Of a DNA stretch of 64,000 bases, positions 1 through 10,001 are shown piece by piece. The position numbers were made by a program, and so were the translations under genes. Source of the stretch: Lanius collurio (Eukaryota > Chordata > Aves > Passeriformes > Laniidae); the NCBI GenBank assembly GCA_020086605.1, contig JACBWW010000012.1, positions 12,686,458 through 12,750,457 on the forward strand. The letters are read 5' to 3'. Numbering within the stretch: the first letter of the stretch is position 1; each line of letters begins with the position of its first letter. The notes below the pieces were generated by a model that made no database searches, was not told the DNA's origin, and saw nothing but the letters and a program-made list of their open reading frames with translations.

Positions 1-2110
1 CTCTGTGGTATGCACAAATCATTTAGCACAAATGATCTACAAGCATACCCAGAGCTTTCACTTTATACCTACTTTCCAGGTACAAAGCCATCTGTGAAAT
101 AGCTCCAAAGTGAAGAACTTTCTGTGTATTTACATGGAAATGAGTACACTGAGGTTATAGCAAAACCAAGCAGAAGCAAGCTGGGTACATTGTATTCTTG
201 TTCACAACCAATTTGCCAGTGCTTGATGCAAGAATTCTGAGATGTTTTGTGGCCTTATTTGTTATTCTTAGGATGCTCACCTGTGATAGTGCTGTGTGAG
301 AGTGGCACCCAAATATGAGCTTCTAGAGGGGAAAAGCTGAGTGCTTTGGGGAAAGGCACTTGGTATTAACTTGGGAATTCTGTTCTGCTGCACACGTGAT
401 CTGATCATCAGTCTCTGAAAGCCTTCTGCTAGCGTATTTACAAGAATATTGTTATCAACAATATACTGGTTGTTCACTCATCCTTCACAAGCAGTAGGTC
501 AGGAATAGTGGAAGACACTGCAGGAGGATTATTTTTTAATAATTTCTCTTATGTATTTAGTTTTGTTTGATTTGGAAAGCCAAATGTTACTATGAGTTTG
601 CATTTAGAGAGAGAAGGCTCAAGAGATGCAGTTTATGCTTAAAACAGATGGTGGGGGTTCTTTCAGGGGGTTCATCATTCCAGTCTCAGATCAGATGTGC
701 TTACCTTAGGCAGTTCCACTGTGAACAGAAGAGGAGTTGTCAACCACTGCCTTGTTTCCTGGAGATTTGATTGAGTTTTCTTTTGCCAGATTATCTGGAC
801 CCATCCTGTTGAGCAATCAGAAATTAAGAACCAAAAGCTAAAACTGAAATCAGTAATGGATATGAGGAACCAGTATGGGATGTGTGGGATGAAGAAAGCA
901 GAAGTAGATGACACTGCTGGTTGCTGATGGTAGCAGCTTCTCCTGATAATAGTGCAAAATGCACCACCTTATATTAGCTGGAGTTTCCAAGCACTGAAGG
1001 CTTTTTGTCAAGTGTATCATGGGCTCTGGTTCTGCCAAATGTAATGCAGGCATGAATAGTCAAGGTCAGGCCATTGTCTGCATAGGTGGACAAATTCTTC
1101 ACCACACAGACATGGCAGAAAATGATACTTGTGGCTGTTGCTATTCTGAGAGTTTGATGTCAGACAGAAATTCCAATGTATGCTTAAAGTGAGGACAGAG
1201 CTGGAGAATAATAGCTTTGTCTAAATCATTGCTAAGAAGATTTCAGAAATCATTCCCCAACCCAGCAACATCAACTCTGTCTTTTTCAGGTCCACTCTTA
1301 AGAGCCTGTTCTTCATTCTTTAGCTGTTCCTGGCTGTGCTGTGGGCCATTGTGACATTGGTATTGATCTGCATATTTCAGTTTCTTCCTGATGAAGTGGC
1401 CTGAAAAATAGTCAGCACTCTTTTCTTCCATAGTTCCCAGAGCCTGGTGGCAACGTGGGTGGTGAGCCAGACCCAAAGCCACAGACCCAGGACATTCTGA
1501 GTCCCTTATCTTGAGGCATTTGTCCTGCACATTCTCAGATCAAAGCTCTGGGTGCCAGCTAACTCATGGCAATGTGGGGACACTCCTGGACATGTGTTCC
1601 TGGAATGGCTGCCCAAAGCTACAGCATCTGGCAGGTGACTCTGGAAGGGAGGTTTTAGTCCTTTGTATTGCTGATGTGGGCAGCAAAGCTTTTAACTGTG
1701 CCATTAACCTGTTTCAATGAGCAAGACCCAAGAGCTTTGAAGATACCAAATAAAAAATTCAGATTAAAAAAAAAAATCAAAAAGAGGAAATTCACTATGA
1801 ACTGAGAGCCTTGGTTTGCAGACATGTCTGCTTCTGCATTTTGATGCATTTCATGTACTCTGCCTCACTTTTCTCATGCTTTCTGGTGAGAAAATGAATC
1901 CTTAGATGAACCTAAGACTGTGCCTCTATTGCAAAATTAAGCAGATGCAGAGAATAGTGAGAAAGAGAAACTGTTAGTATCTGAAGGCAAGAATAACAAA
2001 CTCATGTTTTATTAGACATCAGAGACCCCAAAAGGAGGAAAGATATTGGGAACCAGACCTCATTATTTTCATGTCTCCAAAATGGCTTTTTGTCTCATAT
2101 TCTGGGATTC
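1..2110. other. Non-coding stretch, no gene recognised
   Basis: Unique-looking AT-rich vertebrate sequence. The longest frames are short and overlap each other on opposite strands. A 95-codon minus-strand frame at 1243-1530 has a protein-like composition rich in charged residues, but I recognise no family, it has no partner exon with convincing splice sites, and its length is expected by chance. No tandem repeat or retroelement was recognised before the CR1 that starts near 2115. Confidence 0.6.
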
Positions 2111-2114
2111 CTTT

Positions 2115-2686
2115 TACTGCATGACCAGGAGGTCAAGGGAGGTGATTCTCCCCTTCTGCTCCACTCTTGGGCACCCCACCTGGAGCACTGCATCCAGCTC
2201 TGGTACTCCAGCATAAGGAGGACATGGAGCTGCTGGAGTGAGTCCAGAGGAGGCCATGAAGATGATCAGAAGGGCTGGAGCACCTCTCTGATGGAGACAG
2301 GCTGAGAGAGCTGGGGTTGTTCAGCCTGGAGAGAAGAAAACTCTGGAGACTTTACAGCAGCCTTCCAGTATGTAAAGGGGTCTTACAAGAAAACTGGAGT
2401 GGGACTTTTTACAAGGCCATGAATGATAGGACAAGGGGAAAGGCTTTAAACCAGAAGAGATAATTCTTAATTAGATACTAGGAATAAATTCTTTACTGTG
2501 TGGGTGGTGAGGCACCTGGAACAAGTTGCCCAGAGAAGTTGTGGGTGCCCCATGCTTGTTGGCTGGGGTTTTAAGTAACCCAGTGTAGTAGAAAGTGTCC
2601 CTACCCATGGCAAGGGGTTTGAAACTAGATGGTTTTGAAGGTCCCTTCCAGCACACACCATTTTAAGATTCTATGATTCTATGATA
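2115..2686 (+). mobile_element. CR1 LINE, 5'-truncated, 3' end intact
   Basis: CR1 is the dominant non-LTR retrotransposon of birds. This copy follows the CR1 ORF2 end and 3'UTR in order: the 'cacctggagcactgcatccag' region (2177-2198), the 'gctgagagagctggggttgttcagcctggaga' type block (2302-2333), the 'attctttactgtg...gtggtgaggcac' block (about 2487-2516), the 'cagagaagttgtgg' block (2532-2545), the 'ggtcccttccagca' block and the terminal repeat of ATTCTATG units at 2668-2685. The 5' end is lost, which is usual for CR1. Many small changes relative to the familial sequence, including frameshifts, make it inactive. It is less decayed than the CR1s at 12.6, 35.3 and 43.2 kb. Its 3' end abuts the piggyBac fossil, so it may have inserted into that older element. 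Confidence 0.95.
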
Positions 2687-2699
2687 CAGGAGAAAATCT

Positions 2700-3388
2700 T
2701 ACCTTAAGTAGTTGTCAACAGTAGGACAACATTATTGTTATAATAAATCCAAAACACAGCACTGTACCAGCTACTGAGAAGAAAATTAACTGTATCCCAG
2801 AAGCTGGAATGTGGAGAATGCAAGTTTTGTGTTAAAGCATAAAGTTGGAGAGACAGGAATTGACTTTTGTGCTTTGCCTGTGTCTGTGTTAAAACAGCAC
2901 ACTTGATAGTGCATGTGAACTATTCTTTAAAATTTTACCCAATACTGAGATTTCTGTAAGAAGAATACCCTATTTAAAATAGTTGTCCCCTCAGATAAAT
3001 TGCATGAGAAATGTTTTGGTGGAGATTAACAGTTGTACAGCTGTTTAAATTTTTCATCCAACTGATCAATAAGTGGATGAAGCTTGTAAAGGTGATCACA
3101 CCCTGACTGGCTCCTGGGGTAAACATAGAGATACTCATTGTAATAGGGAGATTTCATGAAAAGTAAGTACTGCTTAGAGTTAATACAAAGGGAAATTAAG
3201 TGCATATGTAGTTGATTAGCAATCCAGGGACATAAACAATGAACATCATGGGTGGGAGCTTGAGTCATCGTCAATACAACCACAAGTTTTGTATGCAGAA
3301 GACACAGAACTGACTCTCTGGCTAAAGGCAATTTTGTCTTGACTGCAGAAGGGTTGTGAGGATTCCTACTTGGAGGAAGACGCAGCAC
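2700..3388 (-). mobile_element. Decayed piggyBac-type transposase (DDE domain fragment)
   Basis: Read on the minus strand, an open stretch of 120 codons (3388 down to 3026) ends in residues that match the most conserved part of vertebrate piggyBac transposases: PRSQSGCDHLYKLHPLIDQL then DEKFK at 3044-3118. The family pattern here is PRGQPGYDRLYKxRPLIDHLNEKF. Upstream, a W-x-x-N-x-L-H motif and a hydrophobic QYLLFMKS segment stand where the family has 'YW..NPLLHTPIF...MSRxRFLLLLRF'. After an internal stop, the reading continues with an S-rich segment where the family has NISxDES, then GTTILNRV (family KGRLxFRQY), then QYWVKIL (family RFGIK). Farther on, around 2705-2740, WIYYNNNVVLLL recalls the family's DNYYNS..LL box. 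The first catalytic aspartate codon appears changed to asparagine and several codons are missing. This is a dead fossil. I saw no terminal inverted repeats. PGBD-type domesticated genes belong to the same family, but the stop and losses argue against a live gene. Confidence 0.72.
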
Positions 3389-6300
3389 TGAAAAGGGCTT
3401 TGTTATCTCCTCTTGAGCAGTTGGGGCATTGCCTTGACTCGGATGTAGTGGTATGTGTTCATGCCTATGTGCTGAGACTGGAAAGCAGTCCTATTCTCAG
3501 GACTGCATATGACAGCTCAGAGCTTGGCCAGTGCATGGCATATCCTTCCCACTTAAGCAGAGCTTGTTCTCAAAAGCCCAGTATTCACAGGAATTCCTGG
3601 CCAAGGGTTGAGTGCCAGCTTGTAACAAATCTGAGGCTTCAAACAATGGATAATCAATGAAGCTAGAGATGAACAAAACCCATGTTGTTGCATGCTATTC
3701 CCAGTGTTTTCCTAGATGCTCTCAGTGTTTTTAGACCATCTCTCTGTGGTAAAAACTTACTGTGTTGTGCTGAACCTCATGGCACAGTAAGTTTTACTAG
3801 ACTGAGGTTTCAGTTTACTTAATTGCCTAAGCTAACAGAGACATATAGTTACTGATGTGTGAAGTGGTTCAGTTTTTGTTTGGTTCCATATTTGGTTGTT
3901 CTCTGCCTGGCTGTAGCCATGCTGCTTATACAGTGACTGGGATTATTTCCCAGCACCCTGTTCTAGGTGGATTTTTCTACAGACTAGCTGCCAGTAGTAA
4001 TTGTCTGGTAAGGGTATGAAAAGTTGAAGTCTCAGTAGAGTTATTGTTTTCTAACATCTTATCTCTGAAAATACCCAACTAATAAAGAAAAATGGGACTA
4101 CAGCTGTAAGTGGGAAAAGGGACAATAGGACCACTGATAATAGTTTCCATAAAAGTAGGGATCAGATCAGGTTTTAGTATGATGTTTAAATATGTAGAAG
4201 AAAAAAAAACCCAGATCTGAAAGGCAATATAGATGTTAGTATTCTAGTAGTTTCTTTTCTTCCTCACTGTCATTCTTTCTGCTCTGAAATTCTCCTCTGC
4301 CTATAACAAAAATTTGTGTTTTATTTCAATTCCCCACATTGTACTCTGAGATACAGGGGCAGTATTAACTGTTCCAGGAACTCTGGTAACCAGTGCATCT
4401 TAACTGGGATAAAACAAGACACAATTTGGCTCATAGTATGGACAAGGACAGTCATGTATAAAATTCGTTAGACAGCCATAATTTACTAGAAAAAGAGTAA
4501 TTCTTTCATGGCTAATGGCTTCTGCCATGTGTTTAAATACAGCTGTTATTTTCATTATACTTATATGCAGTGAAGACCAATCTTGTTACAGAAGCAGAAT
4601 AGAAATGGTTTCCTTGACTGAAAAGCAAGTGTTGGGTGAATAAAAATTACAGACTCAAGCCACAAAGCTTGGTTAATACACTTACTGTTCCTGGGCTTCG
4701 GAGTTCATTCCATTGAACACCTTGTCCTATGTTACAGAGTTTATTCTCTCCAAAAAGCTATTCTACACAAGTTGTTCAAAGTAATAATGTGATCATCAAG
4801 TGCAGGGAAAATAAAGGTAATATTTCCCCCTTCAGTTCTAGACCATCTGCAAAGGATTCTTATAATTGATTGGAGAATGAAAATAAAATGCTGTGGAACT
4901 CCTGCCTGTTCTGTCAGCACAGAGTCTGTGTTAATTGATTTTAACGAGTGCCTCAAGCACCGCTGACACCTTTTTCTCTCTTACCTTGTGATGGTTGTCT
5001 CACTGAGGTTATCACCTAGTCTGTACTGATTTTTAGGTGGACATAGCAGAAAATATGGTTTTGGATCCAAACTAACGTACTCCAGGTAAGTGTTTGTGGA
5101 ACGGGAGATAAAGGGCTAGTATCCACCAAAGATAACTTTTATGGCTATTATATTTAGTAGCAATTTTGTATTCAATATAGTATAGCATAAATAAATGGCT
5201 TTGTGCTTTTCTGAGGACTGAAAAAGAGTACATTATTGCCTTGAGGTAGTTACTGTGTGAATCGGACATGACACAGGAAGGGTGACTACAAGTCCTCACA
5301 GATGGGCAGGTAAGCATGATGTGTGGAGGTAGGTTGTAGATAGCATTTCTGGTGAATTAAGAGTAAGAGGGAGTGACATGGAGGGACAGAAAGGGAGTAG
5401 CTGGAAAGCTAATTGGAAGCAGCAACTTTTGAGTAGGGCTAGAAGAGAGAAGTTTGTAAGGTTCATGTTTTGAGGCAAAGAAACTTTATGAAGTGTGCAC
5501 TGGGTCCATGTAGAGTTAAGGAAGCACACAGCAGAATTCCACAGCGTTTGCAAAACGCCCACTGGGGCTTCACAGACATTATACAGCGCTCTGGTTCACC
5601 TTGTTAACTTTATCGAGTGTGCTTCGAGGACATGCAGACCTTCAAAGTATGTGAAAACCACTTGTAATAATTAATTGGCTTACTCCCTCCCACCTATTGT
5701 TTCATATCTAATAAAAGGCAACAGCAAGTCGTTGCCAAAGAAAACAGATACAATAATATTTAGGTTAGTTGGGTTTGAGATATGACGGTAAAAAGGATAT
5801 CCCCAAAGATCTTGAAACTTAAAAAATCCCCATTTTTTGTCCTGTCTTTTTTCTCCCATGACTATCATAGGATGTGCTCTTAAACTAAATTTTCCCTGAT
5901 CTAGTAAGTGGTTTCGGGAAGATCAGTCCATTTTTAGAGTGCTTCTATATGAACTAATTTATAACTGGAAGAATGTTTCAACTTTACTGTGTCAGGGACG
6001 TGCTGAAATTTCCAAGTGATAAAATGACTTTTTTGCTGAATCAGAGCAGCCATTATCCACATTATCATCTACATCCCTGCACACATGGTGTGGCACAGGA
6101 AATGACACACCATTATCAGATGGCTGTTAAGATGGATGCAGGGAAATGGTGAGGTTGCTGCCATGGCCTCAAAGACAGACATCCACAGATGTTCTGTAGT
6201 CACTTCAGAGGATGTCGTTGAAGTATGCCTGTTGTGCTCTTGGGGAAATTTTTGCTTCATTCAACAGAGAACACTTAAGTTTCGAGGAGGTCATGAATAT

Positions 6301-7895
6301 ATTTCCAAAGGGAGACCGGAGGAGCAGCAAGCTCAGAGGGAAGGAAAGCCGTGCAGGTTTTCAAGAGACCAAGAGGAGCACAGCAGCCACAGAGTTGGTC
6401 TTCTTCTGCCTCCCACAGTAGGGGGGTGGCTATCGCCGTGTCACCTGCTATTGTGGTCTTACGCAAAGCATAGCCTTATTAGACCTTAAAATGGGATCCA
6501 AAGGTGCCACTTCTTGAACCTGTCGAGAGGACACACCCTGTGCAGAAGATAAATAATTGATGAATCAATTCAGAGAGAAGCCATGTGGAGGTTGGAGAAT
6601 TAGAAGTGATCAAGGTCGATGTGGCTCAGGGAATCTTTACAAGAAGTGTTACACTTGTAACAGGACTGTCATGAGATAATCAGCCAGATCAGCATCAAAA
6701 CTGGGATCATCCTGTACTGGAAAGTGCTGATGAGGGCAGGAAGAAGGCTCTGGACTCTCTGGTCTGCTCTCTACTGTGCATGCTCTGCCTGTTGATAAGA
6801 CTTGAAAACTTTCTTGCTTTAAGCAGTGTTTCACAGTCATGCTTTTGCATGCTGCTGCACACAGAGCAGTCACTGAGGCCTTCCTAACTGATCAGGTGAT
6901 GCAGTCACACTGGTACTTAACTGCTGTTGTTTTAGACTTAAGACTTAGCTCCTCACAGCAGGTTATCTGTTTGGTCACACTATCCTATTGACTGTGGCAT
7001 TATGCTGGGTAGCCAGAGCTATCCATACTGCCCGTGTTTGTCTGCAGGTTCAAGCAAAGCCTATGGAAAGGTGTCACTCTGCAATGTCAGTCTGTATGTC
7101 ATTAGTGACTGCATGTTACCTATCATGATCATATCATGACACCCCTTAGTCATACATCCACATCTGATGGTAGTAACTGGAAGAGACTAGAGACAGTAAA
7201 ATCAGAAAACCATAGATAACAAGTGCTTATGTATTTATGTACTGTGTGTTGTTAACTAGGAGGAGGGAAACACAGTGACACAACAGTTAACAGGGTCCTA
7301 AAGCATTACTGTCTTGTTTGCTGATAGAGGTGACTTGTTTCTCACCTACACAAAGGAAAATTATAGATTAATCTGTCATAGGTAGAACTTTTGCCATTTT
7401 TAGATGCAGGTCAGAGCAGTTGCACCTGTTGACACACAGTTCTGTGGTATCAATAGTCTCAGCATGCAGTGTGGTCCTTGTTTTGTTGTACATCTGTAGC
7501 AGAGACTGTCACAGCTACCCAGAACACTGTGAGCAGTACAGAAGTTCAGCAGCTGAGGTGAGGACCTCTGAAAGATCACTGCAGAGAATTTAAAAGGTGA
7601 GCTACTGAGTGATAAGTACAGTAACTTACTGTGCATGAAGCTACTCTGTGCACAAACAGAAGTGTTGTGCAGAGTGAAGGTGGAAAATGTTGAGTTCTTC
7701 TTCCAGCCAACACCTTTTGTGTTACAATGGTGCATAAAATAATGGGGGAAAGCATATGTTCAGCAGTGAGGCAAAAATAATAAAATCCATATTTAAAAGC
7801 CAAACCAATGTAAATGCATAAATACAATGATGAGATCTAGTGATAAATTTTAAATGCTGTGTTACAGAAAAGAAGAATAAGGTGGTTTATCCTTT
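3389..7895. other. Non-coding stretch with one candidate exon
   Basis: No gene recognised. Single-copy AT-rich sequence with overlapping short frames on both strands. The only splice-like structure I noted is the 49-bp segment at 5037-5085, listed separately. A let-7-like string near 5325-5340 lacks part of the let-7 core. No LTR, SINE or tandem array was identified. Confidence 0.55.
5037..5085 (+). other. Candidate cassette exon (49 bp), unsupported by homology
   Basis: A ...ctgatttttag acceptor-like site precedes position 5037, and tccag|gtaagtg, an exact match to the U1 donor consensus, follows position 5085. One of the three frames is open throughout (GHSRKYGFGSKLTYS-like). The acceptor has a short pyrimidine tract and no obvious branch point. 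Isolated acceptor/donor pairs of this quality occur by chance in tens of kilobases, so this is a lead and not a gene call. Confidence 0.15.
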
Positions 7896-7899
7896 TCCC

Positions 7900-8110
7900 T
7901 CACTTAGCAAGAATTAGGGAATGGGATCTGCTTGTATGGCAGGCCACTGCTTGATCTGTAGTATGTGCAGGCACAGTCACCACAGGTAACATACTATTGC
8001 AATAATCCATCTCTCCAGCTGGTACTGGATGCCAATGTAATACTGGCCACAGAGAGGGATAAAGTCTTACCTCACATCTGTAGTCTGTTACTATCCTCTT
8101 TTCTGACCTT
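7900..8110 (-). mobile_element. Ancient L2-like LINE reverse-transcriptase remnant
   Basis: On the minus strand, residues read RIVT (8097-8086), then after a short gap PSLWPVLHWHPV (LHWHPV at 8040-8023), then PAGEMDYCNSML. This matches, in order and spacing, the end of the reverse-transcriptase region of L2/Jockey-like LINEs: ARLVT, a basic R/D/H/I/T/P segment, LHWLPV, xARIxYKxxLL. A decayed version of the LQRVQNAAARL block may precede it, with one frameshift near 8100. Nothing of the element's ends is visible. CR1 is unlikely because CR1 lacks the LHWLPV box at this place. The copy is very old, and L2 fossils are known at low density in birds. The opposite strand also shows some chance resemblance (YCNN...LQLV), but its spacing is wrong for the family. 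Confidence 0.45.
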
Positions 8111-9665
8111 CCAAACCCGTGCCAGGGTGTGCTGGCAGTGCTCCTGTGGACTCGACAATAGAGAACAGAGACCATGCCCTTGCCATGAGTATTACTGTAC
8201 TTCTCTCACAGCACCTTTAGCACATCAGCCCAGATGTGTAAGGATCAAAAGATTAGTAAATTAATACATTTAAAGAGCACAGAGTTTGGAAAAGTGCTTC
8301 TAACATGCTAACACCATCATTAAAGCTGACATAGTTAAATATTTGACTTCATAGTAGGCTAAAGACAAATTTTGTGTCCTACTAGCAAAAAAGGAATTTC
8401 ATCATGTTTTTCACGGGCATGTTATATTTTACTGACTTAAAATGATTTATGATGAAGTAAAACTTGTTATTAGTAGAAACTATGCAGGAGGGAGTGGAGA
8501 GGTACAGACTGTTAAAAAATAATCCAGGGGAAGATGTATTAGTAGGTTCAGATGAGGTCAGATGTGCATTGTCAGTGTTCTAACAGCTTACAGAATTCTT
8601 ACATTTACACACCTAGGAGAATGACATTCTGTAGTATCAATGGGAAATTGAAATTCACTTCTGTTCTTCAGATCTGTAAGAGAGCAGTTTTGAGCAGTAT
8701 AATTTTGGGAGTAATTTTCACATTTGGAAAAAAAGGCAGGAACATGGGCAGGTCTTGTTTGAAATAAATCTGAAGGTTTAAAGTTTTCTAAAGTAACAAT
8801 TTTACTGAATATGCATAGTCCAAATCTTACTCTATTCCACACAAAACTGTCTAGAAAGTCCCTTGATGAGATTTTGTTTGGTATTAGGAATTATCCTTAC
8901 TTGGAGCAGGAGAATGCTGTAAATCTTCCACTTCGTTCTTGTATGATTCTGTGCTGGAAAATGCTTTGATGCTTTTTAAAATGAAATGGCATCTACAGAG
9001 AGATTTCAGATGCACGCAAACTCCAAAAGTTGATATGAATTACCTGACAATTGTCTAAAATGAATGTAACTATAAATAAAATTACTCACTGCAGTCTCGC
9101 ATGCTTGCATGATCAGATCTTGAAATGATGAGGTTTTGAGTGAGAAGTAGTCTTCCTTTATGTAATTAAACAATGCTGCTACAATGAAATCTGTACACCT
9201 ACATGTTCATGTAGCACTAAGTATAATATTTCAACAGTATAAAATTGCATGCCCTGCTGTATCAAAAACAATCTTCGAGCTCAGGAACACCAATGTGCTG
9301 GGGATGTGATACCTAATCTGAGTCTATTTTTGGTAGTAGATAGTTGATATAAAGTGTTAGTGTAACAACTGGGCAGTGGTTTGAAGCACCTTAAAAAGGA
9401 AATATATTTTGAAGTTGAAACTGTTGGCTAACTTGCATTTTCCAAGGTTGATATATTTAAAGAGGTATTTCGTTATATTATATAATAATATAATATTTCA
9501 ACTTCTAAGTAGTCTTTTTTAGAAGGGATATGTAACAATGTCAAATGTTGCAGTTGATAGTGTAGCCTTAGCCTGCACAACAGATTTATAAGAGCAGAAT
9601 TCTTTGTCCTCTTGCTCTTGCTGGAGCGTCAGTTTGAAGAGTAACACATCTGTAATAGAGTCAGG
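8111..9665. other. Non-coding stretch, nothing recognised
   Basis: AT-rich single-copy sequence. It holds only an AT-rich inverted repeat at 9473-9493 (listed separately). No coding signature, no retroelement tail and no promoter-like CpG cluster was seen. Confidence 0.55.
9473..9493. repeat. AT-only hairpin
   Basis: TTATATTAT (9473-9481), loop ATA, then its exact complement ATAATATAA (9485-9493). It is a 9-bp perfect stem made only of A/T. Such cruciform-prone AT palindromes are common in AT-rich DNA, and no function is implied. Confidence 0.7.
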
Positions 9666-9679
9666 TTGCTTTTTTATCA

Positions 9680-10001
9680 GCAGCTGATGGTGACACTCTT
9701 AAGAAAGGGCCAAATTCATACCTGCAAATACATTTGTCAACAAAATATGAGCATGCGAGACAACAGTTCAGTCACATTTCACTTTCATTTTTTCTCTTTT
9801 GTGCTAGGGAGTAACTTTCAAGTGTCAGCTCTTTCAGCTGAGTGTCAGCCTTTTTATAATTTGCTGCAGCATGTCAGCCCCCTTAGAATTACCATATGTT
9901 AGCTGTTTACCATGTCAGCTGAAAGCATGCGCATTGAGCTGCTCCCCTTTGCCCTACCTGTGTTGCTCCTGGTGACAGCCAGGTGATTATTTTAGCTGAC
10001 A
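9680..10001. promoter_or_regulatory. Cluster of TGTCAGC heptamers, possible cis-regulatory module
   Basis: The heptamer TGTCAGC occurs four times (9823-9829, 9843-9849, 9872-9878, 9913-9919) and once inverted as GCTGACA (9995-10001). Three CAGCTG E-boxes lie among them (9681-9686, 9835-9840, 9916-9921). GCTGAC is half of the large-MAF recognition element and CAGCTG is a bHLH site, so a homotypic enhancer is plausible. About 0.02 copies of a given heptamer would be expected in this span on both strands. Conservation and activity are unknown, and a decayed local duplication could also explain the repetition. Confidence 0.3.

Noticed and set aside
1243..1530. 95-codon minus-strand frame with protein-like composition
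   Set aside because: I recognise no family and see no start context, exon partner or A-tail that would make it a gene or processed pseudogene.
2703..2773. Minus-strand splice-like pair (acceptor ttcttctcag, donor AAG|gtaaga)
   Set aside because: All frames carry stops within or at the end, and the segment is better explained as decayed piggyBac sequence.
5325..5340. let-7-like string GGAGGTAGGTTGTAGA
   Set aside because: It lacks the TAG of the let-7 core (GAGGTAGTAGGTTGT) and has no complementary arm to form a precursor.
7965..8264. Plus-strand YCNN...LQLV frame resembling a LINE reverse transcriptase
   Set aside because: The spacing between the motifs is wrong and the minus strand gives a longer match in correct order, so the plus-strand resemblance is coincidental.
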